Shown here in pieces: positions 24,586 to 32,570 of a stretch of 34,010 bases of DNA. The translations under genes and the position numbers were made by a program. Every line of letters begins with the position of its first letter. The stretch's first letter is position 1. The notes below the pieces were generated by a model that saw only the letters and a list, made by a program, of their open reading frames with translations, was not told where the DNA came from and did not search any database. The DNA is from Paracoccaceae bacterium (GTDB taxonomy: Bacteria; Pseudomonadota; Alphaproteobacteria; Rhodobacterales; Rhodobacteraceae). The stretch is taken from NCBI GenBank assembly GCA_003565055.1, contig PXDM01000383.1, positions 1 through 34,010 of the forward strand, written 5' to 3'.

Positions 24586-25287
24586 ATGCCGTTTGCTGAT
24601 GACCGTCTGATTGTCGCGTTGGATGTTCCCAACCTGCTGTCTGGGATGGAACTTGTTCAGACACTCGGCGACACGGTTTCCTTCTACAAGATCGGCCTCG
24701 GCATGCTCACCGGCGGCGGGCTGGCCTTGGCTAATGAGTTGAAGCAGGAACATGGCAAACGCGTTTTTCTGGACATGAAATTCTTTGATATCGGGGCCAC
24801 GGTTGCCGCAGCCGTGCGCGGTATCGCGCAGTTTGGCCTCGATTTTCTGACGGTCCACGGGGACCCGCATGTTGTGCGTGCCGCGCGGGACGGGGCAGGT
24901 GGGTCGCAGCTGAAAATTCTCGCGGTCACGGTCCTCACCTCGCTTGATCGCGCGGATCTCGATGCCGGTCTGCTCAAACCCGGCGATGTCGCCGATCTGA
25001 CGCTGGAACGTGCAGCGCGTGCTTTCGAGGCCGGGGCGCATGGCGTCATTGCAAGCCCGCAAGAGGCTGCCCGCATTCGGGCGCTGCCAGAAGCCGAGGG
25101 CAAACTTGTCGTCACGCCGGGCGTTCGTCCGCGCGGATCAAGCTCTGATGACCAGAAGCGTATCGCGACCCCCGCAGAGGCCTTGCGCGCCGGGGCGGAT
25201 CATATCGTGGTCGGTCGCCCGATCTGGCAGGCGTCTGATCCGAAAGACGCCGCGCGCGCGGTGCTACGTGACATGGCCATGGCCTGA
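24586..25287 (+). CDS. pyrF: Orotidine 5'-phosphate decarboxylase
   Basis: Final step of UMP synthesis (OMP to UMP and CO2). Its 233 residues form a TIM barrel. LIVALDVPN opens the barrel, FLDMKFFDIGATVAAAV holds the catalytic D-x-K-x2-D array, and the C-terminal phosphate-binding loop is TPGVRPRGSSSDDQKR and ADHIVVGRPIWQA. It is convergent with the KpsM-like gene, nine bases apart. Confidence 0.96.
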   Translation: MPFADDRLIVALDVPNLLSGMELVQTLGDTVSFYKIGLGMLTGGGLALANELKQEHGKRVFLDMKFFDIGATVAAAVRGIAQFGLDFLTVHGDPHVVRAARDGAGGSQLKILAVTVLTSLDRADLDAGLLKPGDVADLTLERAARAFEAGAHGVIASPQEAARIRALPEAEGKLVVTPGVRPRGSSSDDQKRIATPAEALRAGADHIVVGRPIWQASDPKDAARAVLRDMAMA

Positions 25288-25296
25288 TCCGATCCC

Positions 25297-26142
25297 TCAG
25301 TGTTTCGCTGCCCAACTCAGCGAGGCGCGCCTGCGGGTGACAAATTCCCCGAGCATCCCGAGCACCAGCAATCCCATTCCGAAATAGACCGGATACATGA
25401 GCGATGTATTGACGGGATTGTAGTTGATGAAGGCGAAACAGCGCGCCTGATCAATCGCGTGGAAGAGTGGGGTCCAGAGGAAATAGGTGAGATAGGTATC
25501 GGGCAGGCTGTTGGCGAGAAAGAACTTCCCCGATGCGACCATGTTGAGGCGTGAAATCAACTGGGTCAGGAGCTTGCTGGCTCCAGGCATCCACGGCTTG
25601 AGCGCGTAGAGCGCAACACCAATCGCCACCCCTGCGAACCAGACTGCGAGCAGCATCGCGAAAGCGCCGACAGGATTGTAGATTTCAACGGGCGTCCAGA
25701 TCGCATGATAAAGAAACAGGATCACCAGCACAGTCAGTACCTGAATATACAATTCCCCAAGCGCGGCGCCCCCGATGGCGACAAGCGCGTTCATCGGTCG
25801 GTGTTTCATCATGTTCGAGGTCGGACCTTCAGCGCCAGCCACCTGACCGATGACCTTGATATGGGCCATGAACAGGAACACACCGCTCATCAGGTAGATC
25901 AGCGTATCGCCGCGGATCGCCGAGCCGCGCATGCCTGCGAAAACAAAAATCAGCATGAACACGGCCACCAGCATCATGGTCTGTGCGATGTTCAGCATCA
26001 GACCGATGATCGCGTTGCCGTGATTCTTGCGGACATTGCGCACCGCGTGATGGAAAATCAGCTCCATCGTATGCAGGACCATCATAAAGGTCGATCCAAG
26101 TGTCGCAGAGCGTTGCATTCCAGGCCTTTCGCCTTGAGCCAT
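25297..26142 (-). CDS. ABC-2 type permease, KpsM-like polysaccharide exporter
   Basis: A 281-residue inner-membrane permease of the ABC-2 family with about six spans, resembling KpsM and other capsule or O-antigen export permeases (ELIFHHAVRNVRKNHGNAIIG at the N-terminus, SRLNMVASGKFFLANSLPDTYL, and LWTPLFHAIDQARCFAF near the end). It would need a partner ATPase (KpsT-like), which is not in the window. The start is uncertain: the ATG at 26142 is used, but the ATG at 26118 has a better ribosome site (GAAAGG). The longer ORF-track start at 26325 overlaps the divergent cysQ gene and is unlikely. Its position beside cysQ and glycosyltransferases supports glycan export. Confidence 0.82.
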   Translation of the reverse strand: MAQGERPGMQRSATLGSTFMMVLHTMELIFHHAVRNVRKNHGNAIIGLMLNIAQTMMLVAVFMLIFVFAGMRGSAIRGDTLIYLMSGVFLFMAHIKVIGQVAGAEGPTSNMMKHRPMNALVAIGGAALGELYIQVLTVLVILFLYHAIWTPVEIYNPVGAFAMLLAVWFAGVAIGVALYALKPWMPGASKLLTQLISRLNMVASGKFFLANSLPDTYLTYFLWTPLFHAIDQARCFAFINYNPVNTSLMYPVYFGMGLLVLGMLGEFVTRRRASLSWAAKH

Positions 26143-26251
26143 GATTGGTCGTTCGATAAGTGTCTCCGCAAAAATAAAGCGAAACGCGATAAGGATCAAT
26201 GAACCTCGTCCACGACGGATCGAGGATTTTAGCAACAAGGACAGAAACAAG
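26143..26251. promoter_or_regulatory. kpsM-like / cysQ divergent gap
   Basis: A 109-base region between divergent starts. It is AT-rich relative to its flanks and probably holds both promoters. AAGGA lies about 12 bases before the cysQ ATG. No operator was recognised. Confidence 0.3.
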
Positions 26252-27052
26252 ATGCAGGAAATTGATCGCAGCCTTCTGGAGCAGGTCTTCCGCAAGCTCG
26301 CGCTCGCGGCCGGGGCCGCGATCATGGAAGTCTATGAAAGTCCTGATTTCGAAGTGCGGTTCAAAGGTGATGACAGCCCATTGACCGAAGCTGACGAGCT
26401 TGCCGACCGGATCATAAGCGAGGGTTTGCGCGCGGCCTTTCCCGGTGTCGCCCTCGTGACGGAAGAGCAGAGCGCAAGCCATGATCTGCAGGCCGCGCAG
26501 TTCCTGATCGTTGACCCGCTCGACGGGACCAAGGAATTCGTCCAGCGCAGAGGCGATTTCACTGTGAATATCGCACTTGTCGAAAACGGTGTGCCAGTGG
26601 CAGGCGTGGTCTATGCCCCAGCCAAGGGGCGTATGTTCTATACCACGGCAAGCGGCGCTGCCGTCGAGGAACATGGCCCCTTCGCGCCCGATACACCTGG
26701 CGCGCAGCATATCCTGCAGATGCGTGCGCCTGATCCGGCAGCGCTGGTCGTTGTTGCGTCGAAGTCGCATCGCGATGCGGCCACGGATGCGTTCATCGCA
26801 CGCTTTCCGGTGGCAGAAGCGCGAAGCGCGGGCTCCTCGCTGAAATTCTGCCTCCTCGCGGCAGGGGAAGCGGATTTCTACCCGCGTCTGGGCCGGACGA
26901 TGGAATGGGACACGGCGGCGGGAGATGCGGTTTTGCGCGCCGCGGGCGGGGAAGTGCTCGACTTCGACACGCATGAAACGCTGCGGTATGGAAAGCCCGG
27001 ATATGGGAATCCGTTTTTCCTTGCACGCCATCCGGATATCTCGCTGTCCTGA
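26252..27052 (+). CDS. cysQ: 3'(2'),5'-bisphosphate nucleotidase CysQ
   Basis: Dephosphorylates 3'-phosphoadenosine 5'-phosphate (PAP) to AMP, clearing the inhibitory by-product of PAPS-using reductases and sulfotransferases. Its 266 residues belong to the inositol-phosphatase superfamily: DSPLTEADELADRII, VTEEQS, the metal-binding IVDPLDGTKEFVQRRGDFT, and EWDTAAGDAVLRAAGG. I start at the ATG at 26252 (MQEIDRSLLEQVF); the ORF-track start at 26141 reads intergenic DNA. A PAPS-type sulfotransferase lies about 4 kb downstream on the same strand, which fits a sulfation-linked role. Confidence 0.93.
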   Translation: MQEIDRSLLEQVFRKLALAAGAAIMEVYESPDFEVRFKGDDSPLTEADELADRIISEGLRAAFPGVALVTEEQSASHDLQAAQFLIVDPLDGTKEFVQRRGDFTVNIALVENGVPVAGVVYAPAKGRMFYTTASGAAVEEHGPFAPDTPGAQHILQMRAPDPAALVVVASKSHRDAATDAFIARFPVAEARSAGSSLKFCLLAAGEADFYPRLGRTMEWDTAAGDAVLRAAGGEVLDFDTHETLRYGKPGYGNPFFLARHPDISLS

Positions 27053-27197
27053 TGTTGTGCGTTAGGTTCTATGTGTAAGGAGTTGTAATTCATATACAGT
27101 ATCGCATCTTTGTCCTGACTTGATGCCGTGTTTTTCGCACTTGCGCCGCGTCCATGTTCGGGGTCTGTTACATATGGGCCACCCGACCGGAGCGTAG
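27053..27197. promoter_or_regulatory. cysQ / first glycosyltransferase intergenic region
   Basis: A 145-base gap, AT-richer than its surroundings, between two plus-strand genes. It probably contains the glycosyltransferase promoter. GGAG lies about seven bases before the ATG at 27198. No terminator after cysQ is evident. Confidence 0.3.
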
Positions 27198-28226
27198 ATG
27201 TTCACCCCGTTGCCTGAGCGACAAGAGCGCTGGTTTGACTTTCGCATGCGCTGGAAACGGCGCAGGTTGCGCGCGCGGGCGATCAGCAAGGCGGGAGAGT
27301 TGCGCCTCTTGAAGCGCGGGGCCTGGGGGCGGGGCGCGATCCTGTTGTTTTGCACCATCCGCAACGAAATCGAGCGCATCGACTGGTTCCTTGCGCATTA
27401 TCGCAAGCTGGGCGTGCAGCATTTCATCTTCGTGGACAATGACAGCACCGATGGCACACGCGCGCGGCTCTTGAGCGCGCCGGATTGCACTGTCTATGCC
27501 ACGCAGAAAAGCTACAAAGCGTCACGCTTTGGCATGGACTGGATCAACTGGCTGATGCTGCGGCATGCGCATGGGCATTGGTGCGTTGTGGCTGATGCTG
27601 ATGAATTGCTCATCTATCCGCATTGGGAAACGCGCGCGCTCCCGGCGCTGACACGCTGGCTGGAGCGCGAAGGGCGGATGGTTCTGCCCGCCATGATGCT
27701 TGAGCTTTACCCGAAAGGCCCGCTCGACCACGCGCCGTGTCACCCCGGCATGGACCCGCTGGAGGCGCTGCGCTGGTTCGATGCCGGGAATTACACGATC
27801 ACGCACAGGCCCTTGCTGGACTGCCTGCTCATTCAGGGCGGCCCGCGCGCGCGCCATTTCTTTCGCGACGCGCCCAACCGCGCACCGACCCTGACCAAAC
27901 TGCCGCTGATCAAATGGTCGTTTCACAATACTTGGGTCAATTCCACGCATGCGATCCTGCCGCGCCGCCTCAACCGGTTTTTTGCCGAGGATGGGGGGGA
28001 GGCGATTTCGGGCCTGATCCTGCACACGAAATTTCTGGCAACCGTGGTCGAAAAGGCCGCGATCGAGAAAGCGCGCGGCCAGCATTTCGGGAATGCCCCG
28101 GTCTTCGACAGCTATTATGACCAGCTTGCACGCGCGCCCGACCTCTGGTCGCCGCAATCGACCGAGTTTCTCGGATGGGAACAACTCGAGGAACTCGGCC
28201 TCATGTCGCGCGGGGGCTGGGCGTGA
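27198..28226 (+). CDS. Family 2-like glycosyltransferase, paralogue A
   Basis: A 342-residue cytosolic glycosyltransferase with a GT-A fold (glyco_tranf_2_4 type). A basic N-terminal arm (WKRRRLRARAISKAG) precedes the catalytic domain: LLFCTIRNEIERIDWFL, FVDNDSTDGTR, and the nucleotide-sugar/metal DxD at 133-135 in VVADADELLIYPHW. Acceptor-side motifs are MLELYPKGPLD and RWFDAGNYT. It ends LGLMSRGGWA. The next gene is a clear paralogue with the same order of motifs. Sugar and acceptor are unknown; the neighbourhood points to a surface polysaccharide. Confidence 0.9.
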   Translation: MFTPLPERQERWFDFRMRWKRRRLRARAISKAGELRLLKRGAWGRGAILLFCTIRNEIERIDWFLAHYRKLGVQHFIFVDNDSTDGTRARLLSAPDCTVYATQKSYKASRFGMDWINWLMLRHAHGHWCVVADADELLIYPHWETRALPALTRWLEREGRMVLPAMMLELYPKGPLDHAPCHPGMDPLEALRWFDAGNYTITHRPLLDCLLIQGGPRARHFFRDAPNRAPTLTKLPLIKWSFHNTWVNSTHAILPRRLNRFFAEDGGEAISGLILHTKFLATVVEKAAIEKARGQHFGNAPVFDSYYDQLARAPDLWSPQSTEFLGWEQLEELGLMSRGGWA

Positions 28227-28409
28227 TGCGGGGCGATCAGTTTCATTAGGCGCGATAACGCGACAATAACTCTTTCGCGCGAAGATTGTTGCAATTCTTG
28301 CATGGCTTAGGCAATGCTGGCGCGCAAAGGTTGAGCAGAGTGACTGGCGGCGGGACAAGTGGCATAACCGCCTACGAGGACCGCGCTTAGGCCAGATACA
28401 GGCAGTGTT
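28227..28409. other. Gap between the two paralogous glycosyltransferases
   Basis: A 183-base spacer between tandem paralogues on one strand. I found no ORF with family character, no terminator and no convincing promoter in it. The ribosome site before the downstream ATG at 28410 is weak. Confidence 0.3.
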
Positions 28410-29420
28410 ATGGGTGTGTTAAGACAGTTCAGACTGAGGGCGGAGCGTCATGCCAAGCTCTTGCGGTGCTTGCGCAAAAGCGCCTCTCTGCGGACTGTGC
28501 AGAACCGGACCGATGCAATCCACCCGCGCGATGTGCTGATTTTCTCGACGCTGCGCAATGAAATGCTGCGGCTGCCGTATTTTCTCGACTATTATCGCGC
28601 GCAAGGCGTGCGGCATTTCCTGATGGTCGATAATGGCTCCAGCGACGGGAGCGCAGAGTATCTGGCGCAGCAGCGCGATGTCTCGCTCTGGTCGACCCAG
28701 GCGAGCTACAAGCGCGCGAGTTTCGGGATCGACTGGATCAATCATCTGCTCTGGCTCTATGGGGCCGGGCGCTGGGTGCTGGTGGTCGATGTCGATGAGT
28801 TCTTCGTCTACCCGTTCTGCGACACACGCCCGATCACCGCGCTGACTGATTGGCTGGAAAGTCAGGGGCGGCGGTCCTTCGGGGCGATGCTGCTCGATAT
28901 GTATCCCAAAGGCCCGGTCACCGCGCATCCTTACCGCGAGGGGCAGAATCCGTTCGAGATCGCGCGCTGGTTCGATGCGGGCAATTACAGCATCAAACGC
29001 AACCCGGTCTATCATGATCTGTGGATTCAGGGTGGAGTGCGCCAGAGGGTGGTCATGGCAGAGGCGCCTTGGAATGCGCCCGCGCTCAACAAGATCCCGC
29101 TGGTGCAGTGGTCGCGCAAATACGCCTATCTCAGCTCGACCCATATGCTGCTGCCGCGCGGGCTCAACCGCGTCTATGACGAAAGCGGGGGGGAGGCCGC
29201 GTCGGGTGTGCTCCTGCATGCGAAATTCCTCGATACGGTCATCGGCAAGGCGCAGGAAGAGTTGGAGCGGCGCGAACATTACGCGGGCAGCCGTGAATAT
29301 CGCGCCTATGAGGACAGTCTGAGCCGTAATCAGGACCTCTGGTGCGAATGGTCCACGGAATATATCAACTGGCGGCAGTTGGAAATTCTGGGGCTGATGT
29401 CGAAAGGAGACTGGGCATGA
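28410..29420 (+). CDS. Family 2-like glycosyltransferase, paralogue B
   Basis: A 336-residue paralogue of the preceding gene. Motifs in matching order are LIFSTLRNEMLRLPYFLDYY, MVDNGSSDGSAEYL, SYKRASFGIDWINHLLWL, the DxD at 127-129 in VVDVDEFFVYPF, MLLDMYPKGP, RWFDAGNYSI, and the terminal LGLMSKGDWA. The N-terminal arm differs from paralogue A, so the two may act on different acceptors. The stop overlaps the start of the Branch-type glycosyltransferase (ATGA), so the two are translationally coupled. Confidence 0.9.
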   Translation: MGVLRQFRLRAERHAKLLRCLRKSASLRTVQNRTDAIHPRDVLIFSTLRNEMLRLPYFLDYYRAQGVRHFLMVDNGSSDGSAEYLAQQRDVSLWSTQASYKRASFGIDWINHLLWLYGAGRWVLVVDVDEFFVYPFCDTRPITALTDWLESQGRRSFGAMLLDMYPKGPVTAHPYREGQNPFEIARWFDAGNYSIKRNPVYHDLWIQGGVRQRVVMAEAPWNAPALNKIPLVQWSRKYAYLSSTHMLLPRGLNRVYDESGGEAASGVLLHAKFLDTVIGKAQEELERREHYAGSREYRAYEDSLSRNQDLWCEWSTEYINWRQLEILGLMSKGDWA

Positions 29421-31090
29421 GCGCGCCTGCGGCCCCTGTGGGAATAGTCATGCTGTGCCACACAGCTTTGCGCCGCGCGGCACAGGTCGCGCGCTTCTGG
29501 CTCGCGGCGGGCTGCCCGGTGGTCATGCATATCGACCGTGCTGTGGCCGAGGCTGAGGTGCAGGCGCTCAAGGCGGATCTGGGGCCGCAGCCGCTTCTGC
29601 GCTTCTCCGAGCGCCATCGCTGCGCCTGGGGCTCCTGGCATCTGATCACGGCCACGCAGGATGCGGCCACGCTTCTGCTGCACGAGTTCCCGCAGGTCGG
29701 TCATGTGCTCCTGACCTCGGGCTCCTGCCTGCCGATCCGCCCCGCGCAGGATCTGATCGCGCATCTGAGCAAGCATCCCGAGACTGATTTCATCGAATCC
29801 GTTGCGATTGATCACGCGACATGGATCATGGGCGGGCTGTCGGAGGAACGCTTCACGCTTTATTTCCCCTTCGATTGGCGTCGCCAGCGCTGGGTGTTTG
29901 ATCGTTTCGTGGACCTGCAGCGCAAACTCGGTGTGCGGCGCAAGATCCCTGCGCCCCTGCGCCCGCATATGGGCTCGCAATGGTGGTGCCTCACGCGCGC
30001 GACATTGCAGGCCATCCTTTCCGACCCGGCGCGCGCGACCTATGAGCGCTTTTTCCGGCAGAACTGGATCCCTGACGAATCCTATTTCCAGACGCTCGCG
30101 CGGTTGCATGGGCGCGAGATCGAAAGCCGGTCGCTGACGCTGGTGAAATTCGACCGCCACGGGCGGCCCAATCTCTTCTATGACGACCATCTGCAACTTC
30201 TGCGGCGCTCCGATTGTTTCCTCGCGCGGAAAATCTGGCCCGAGGCGGAACGGCTCTATGCGTTCTTCCTCTCGGCGCAACCCGCGAAGCTGGAGCCTGT
30301 CGCGGCCGATCCCGCCAAGATCGACCGCTATTTTGAACTCGCCGAGAAACAGCGCCTCGATGGGCGGGCGGGGCTCTATATGCAGAGCCGCTACCCGCGC
30401 GAGACAAGTGCCAGCAGTAAATCGGCAGGCCCATATTCGGTCTTTACCGGGTTCGAGAATGTCTTCGAGAATTTTGAGTTCTGGCTTGGGCAGGTGACAG
30501 GAACCCGCGCGCATGGCCATCTTTTCGCGCCTGAGAAAGTGCAGTTTCATCGCGGGGCCAAGGTCTGGCATGGCGCAATTAGCGACAGTGCTGCGATCCG
30601 CGACTATAACCCGCGGATGTTCCTGACCAATCTGCTTTGGGCCACGCGCCCGGAGCGGCAATGCTTTCTGCACGGTCCGGGCGATGTGATGGACGGCCCG
30701 CTGGGGTGGTTCATGGCGACGGATACGAATGCGCAGATCTCGGTGATCCGGGGCGCGTGGATGCTGGGCCTGTCGCAGAGATCGCAGCCTGAACAGGAGC
30801 TGATCTCGCTGGCGGGGCAGTTGCACCGACAGGAACAGGACTGGATCGCACAGCTCAGCTCGCGCTGGGTGCTGGCGCGTATCCGTATTTTCTCGCTCGC
30901 CGAGATGATCGAAGAGCCGCGCAAGCACCTGCTTGATGCTCTGGGCGACACGGCGAGCGAGGCCGCGCTCAAGGCGCACGGTCTGCCACCCGTGATGGAT
31001 GCGACGCAGCTCGAAGGCTTCATGACGAAACTGCGCAATCAGGGCCTGCCCGCTCAGGTGCTGAAGGATTGTCAGCTCCCGGCGCGGTGA
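29417..31090 (+). CDS. Branch-type (GT14-like) glycosyltransferase with long C-terminal domain
   Basis: A 557-residue protein. About the first 260 residues resemble the Core-2/I-branching beta-1,6-N-acetylglucosaminyltransferase family (VGIVMLCHTALRRAAQVARF, VVMHIDRAVA, HVLLTSGSCLPIRP, MGSQWWCLTR and NWIPDESYFQTLA). The C-terminal half (about 300-557) has no motif I can tie to function; from memory it may match a DUF5927-type domain found in Rhodobacterales next to Branch domains. I start at the ATG at 29417, overlapping the previous stop; the ORF-track start lies within paralogue B. The sulfotransferase gene follows 14 bases downstream. A bacterial sugar donor is not implied by the family name. 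Confidence 0.85.
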   Translation: MSAPAAPVGIVMLCHTALRRAAQVARFWLAAGCPVVMHIDRAVAEAEVQALKADLGPQPLLRFSERHRCAWGSWHLITATQDAATLLLHEFPQVGHVLLTSGSCLPIRPAQDLIAHLSKHPETDFIESVAIDHATWIMGGLSEERFTLYFPFDWRRQRWVFDRFVDLQRKLGVRRKIPAPLRPHMGSQWWCLTRATLQAILSDPARATYERFFRQNWIPDESYFQTLARLHGREIESRSLTLVKFDRHGRPNLFYDDHLQLLRRSDCFLARKIWPEAERLYAFFLSAQPAKLEPVAADPAKIDRYFELAEKQRLDGRAGLYMQSRYPRETSASSKSAGPYSVFTGFENVFENFEFWLGQVTGTRAHGHLFAPEKVQFHRGAKVWHGAISDSAAIRDYNPRMFLTNLLWATRPERQCFLHGPGDVMDGPLGWFMATDTNAQISVIRGAWMLGLSQRSQPEQELISLAGQLHRQEQDWIAQLSSRWVLARIRIFSLAEMIEEPRKHLLDALGDTASEAALKAHGLPPVMDATQLEGFMTKLRNQGLPAQVLKDCQLPAR

Positions 31091-31104
31091 CAAAGAGGAA
31101 CGCA

Positions 31105-32544
31105 ATGTCTGATCTCTCCCGGTTTCGCTATTTCGTTGTGTTGGCAGAAATGCGCACGGGCTCGAACCTGTTGGAGGCCTGCCTGAACGAAATCCCCGGC
31201 CTGCGTTGCGAGGGGGAGGCGTTCAATCCGGTCTTTGTGAGCCATCCCAAGACCGACAGCCTGTTCGGCTTCGACCGGGCCACGCGCGACCGGGACCCGC
31301 TGGCGCTGCTCTCGGCCTTTGAGCGGCAGGACAGCCTGTCGGGCTTTCGCTACTTCCACGATCACGACCCGCGTGTTGTCGATGCGTTTCTGGGCGACCG
31401 GGACTGCGCGAAGATCATCCTGACGCGCAACCCGCTCGAGTCCTATGTCTCGCTGAAAATCGCGCGGGCGACGCAGCAATGGCGTCTGGGCGATGTCAAG
31501 AATCGTCGGATGGAGAAAGTTGTTTTCGATCCGGTCGAGTTCGAGACGCATCTGCGCGATTTGCAAGCCTTCCAGATCAAGGTTCAGAACCGCCTGCAAG
31601 TGACAGGTCAGACGGCATTTTATGTTGATTACGAAGATATCCAGTCGCTTGATGTGATCAATGGGCTGGCCGAGTGGCTGGGTGTTGCGGCGCGGCTTGA
31701 GGCGATGCCGAAGAAGCTCAAGCGCCAGAATCCCGAAGCGCTGGAAGACAAGGTCGTGAACCCCGAAGCCATCGCTGCGGGCATCGCGCGGCTGGATCGC
31801 TTTCACCTCTCGCGCAGTCCGAATTTCGAGCCGCGTCAGCCCGGCCTGCTCTGGGCCTTCCGTGCCTGTCAGACCGCGCCGCTGGTCTATGCGCCGCTGC
31901 CCGGCTGTTCCGAGCGTCCGGTCCTGAGCTGGATGGGGGCCGTGGATGGCGGGGCTGAGCCCTCGGAGCTGCTCTCGGGTTTCACGGCGCAAAGCTGGCG
32001 CGACTGGCAGCGCAGCCATGCCCGGCGCGTGGCCTTCACGGTGCTGCGTCATCCGCTCGCGCGCGCGCATGAGATCTTCGTGGGACAGGTCGCGCTTGGG
32101 AGTCGCGAGAATGTGCGCCGCTTCATCGAGCGCGTGCATGGGCTGAGCGTGCCGACCGAGCGCGCCGCGCTGCGCGCGCTGGATGCGCAGACGCATCGGC
32201 AGTTGTTTTTGGGCTTTCTGCAATTCGTGAAGGCCAATCTGAATGGCCAGACCGCGTTGCCGACCCGGCCCGTCTGGGCGAGCCAGTCGCGGCTGATCGA
32301 GGCGATCACCACGCAATGCCCGCTGCATCATCTGCTGCGCGAGGGGACGCTGGCCGAGGATCTGCCGCGCCTTGGCCGAGACCTCGGTCGCGACCTGCCC
32401 GCATTCGTGCCGACGCCACGGAGCGGCCCGCTCGATCTGGCGCGGATTTATGACGCGGGCGTAGAGGCGGCCTGCCGTGCGGCCTATGGGATCGACTATG
32501 AGCGTCTGGGCTTTGGCGACTGGTCAGACGAGCAGGGCGCTTGA
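31105..32544 (+). CDS. Sulfotransferase (NodH-like), two sulfotransferase-like halves
   Basis: A 479-residue cytosolic protein. The N-terminal half (about 1-245) is a PAPS-dependent sulfotransferase: the 5'-phosphosulfate loop FVVLAEMRTGSNLLEACL (Arg17-Thr18-Gly19-Ser20), FRYFHDHDPRVVDA, and the 3'-phosphate motif IILTRNPLESYVSLKIA. The C-terminal half (about 250-479) has a second motif of that type, RVAFTVLRHPLARAHEIFV, but no obvious second RTGSN-like loop, so it may be non-catalytic or acceptor-binding. I start at the ATG at 31105 with AGAGGAA upstream. It lies 14 bases after the Branch glycosyltransferase and is the last gene of that run. The target is probably the glycan made by its neighbours. 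Confidence 0.87.
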   Translation: MSDLSRFRYFVVLAEMRTGSNLLEACLNEIPGLRCEGEAFNPVFVSHPKTDSLFGFDRATRDRDPLALLSAFERQDSLSGFRYFHDHDPRVVDAFLGDRDCAKIILTRNPLESYVSLKIARATQQWRLGDVKNRRMEKVVFDPVEFETHLRDLQAFQIKVQNRLQVTGQTAFYVDYEDIQSLDVINGLAEWLGVAARLEAMPKKLKRQNPEALEDKVVNPEAIAAGIARLDRFHLSRSPNFEPRQPGLLWAFRACQTAPLVYAPLPGCSERPVLSWMGAVDGGAEPSELLSGFTAQSWRDWQRSHARRVAFTVLRHPLARAHEIFVGQVALGSRENVRRFIERVHGLSVPTERAALRALDAQTHRQLFLGFLQFVKANLNGQTALPTRPVWASQSRLIEAITTQCPLHHLLREGTLAEDLPRLGRDLGRDLPAFVPTPRSGPLDLARIYDAGVEAACRAAYGIDYERLGFGDWSDEQGA

Positions 32545-32570
32545 AAAACGGGGCCGCGCCTCACGCGGCC
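32544..32570 (-). terminator. ptsN terminator overlapping its own stop codon
   Basis: On the minus strand the hairpin GGCCGCG-TGAGG-CGCGGCC is followed by CCGTTTTT. The ptsN stop TGA lies in the loop, so the last codons form one arm. The T tract reaches the stop of the convergent sulfotransferase gene, leaving almost no free sequence. Confidence 0.7.

Noticed and set aside
27103-27112. CATCTTTG after cysQ as a third post-stop element
   Set aside because: It lies about 50 bases from the stop and lacks the following CAAATA block.
29330-31105. 591-residue minus-strand ORF
   Set aside because: Mirror of the Branch glycosyltransferase; Arg/His/Pro-rich with no motifs.
31072-32331. 419-residue minus-strand ORF
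   Set aside because: Shadow of the sulfotransferase gene, which shows clear motifs on the other strand.
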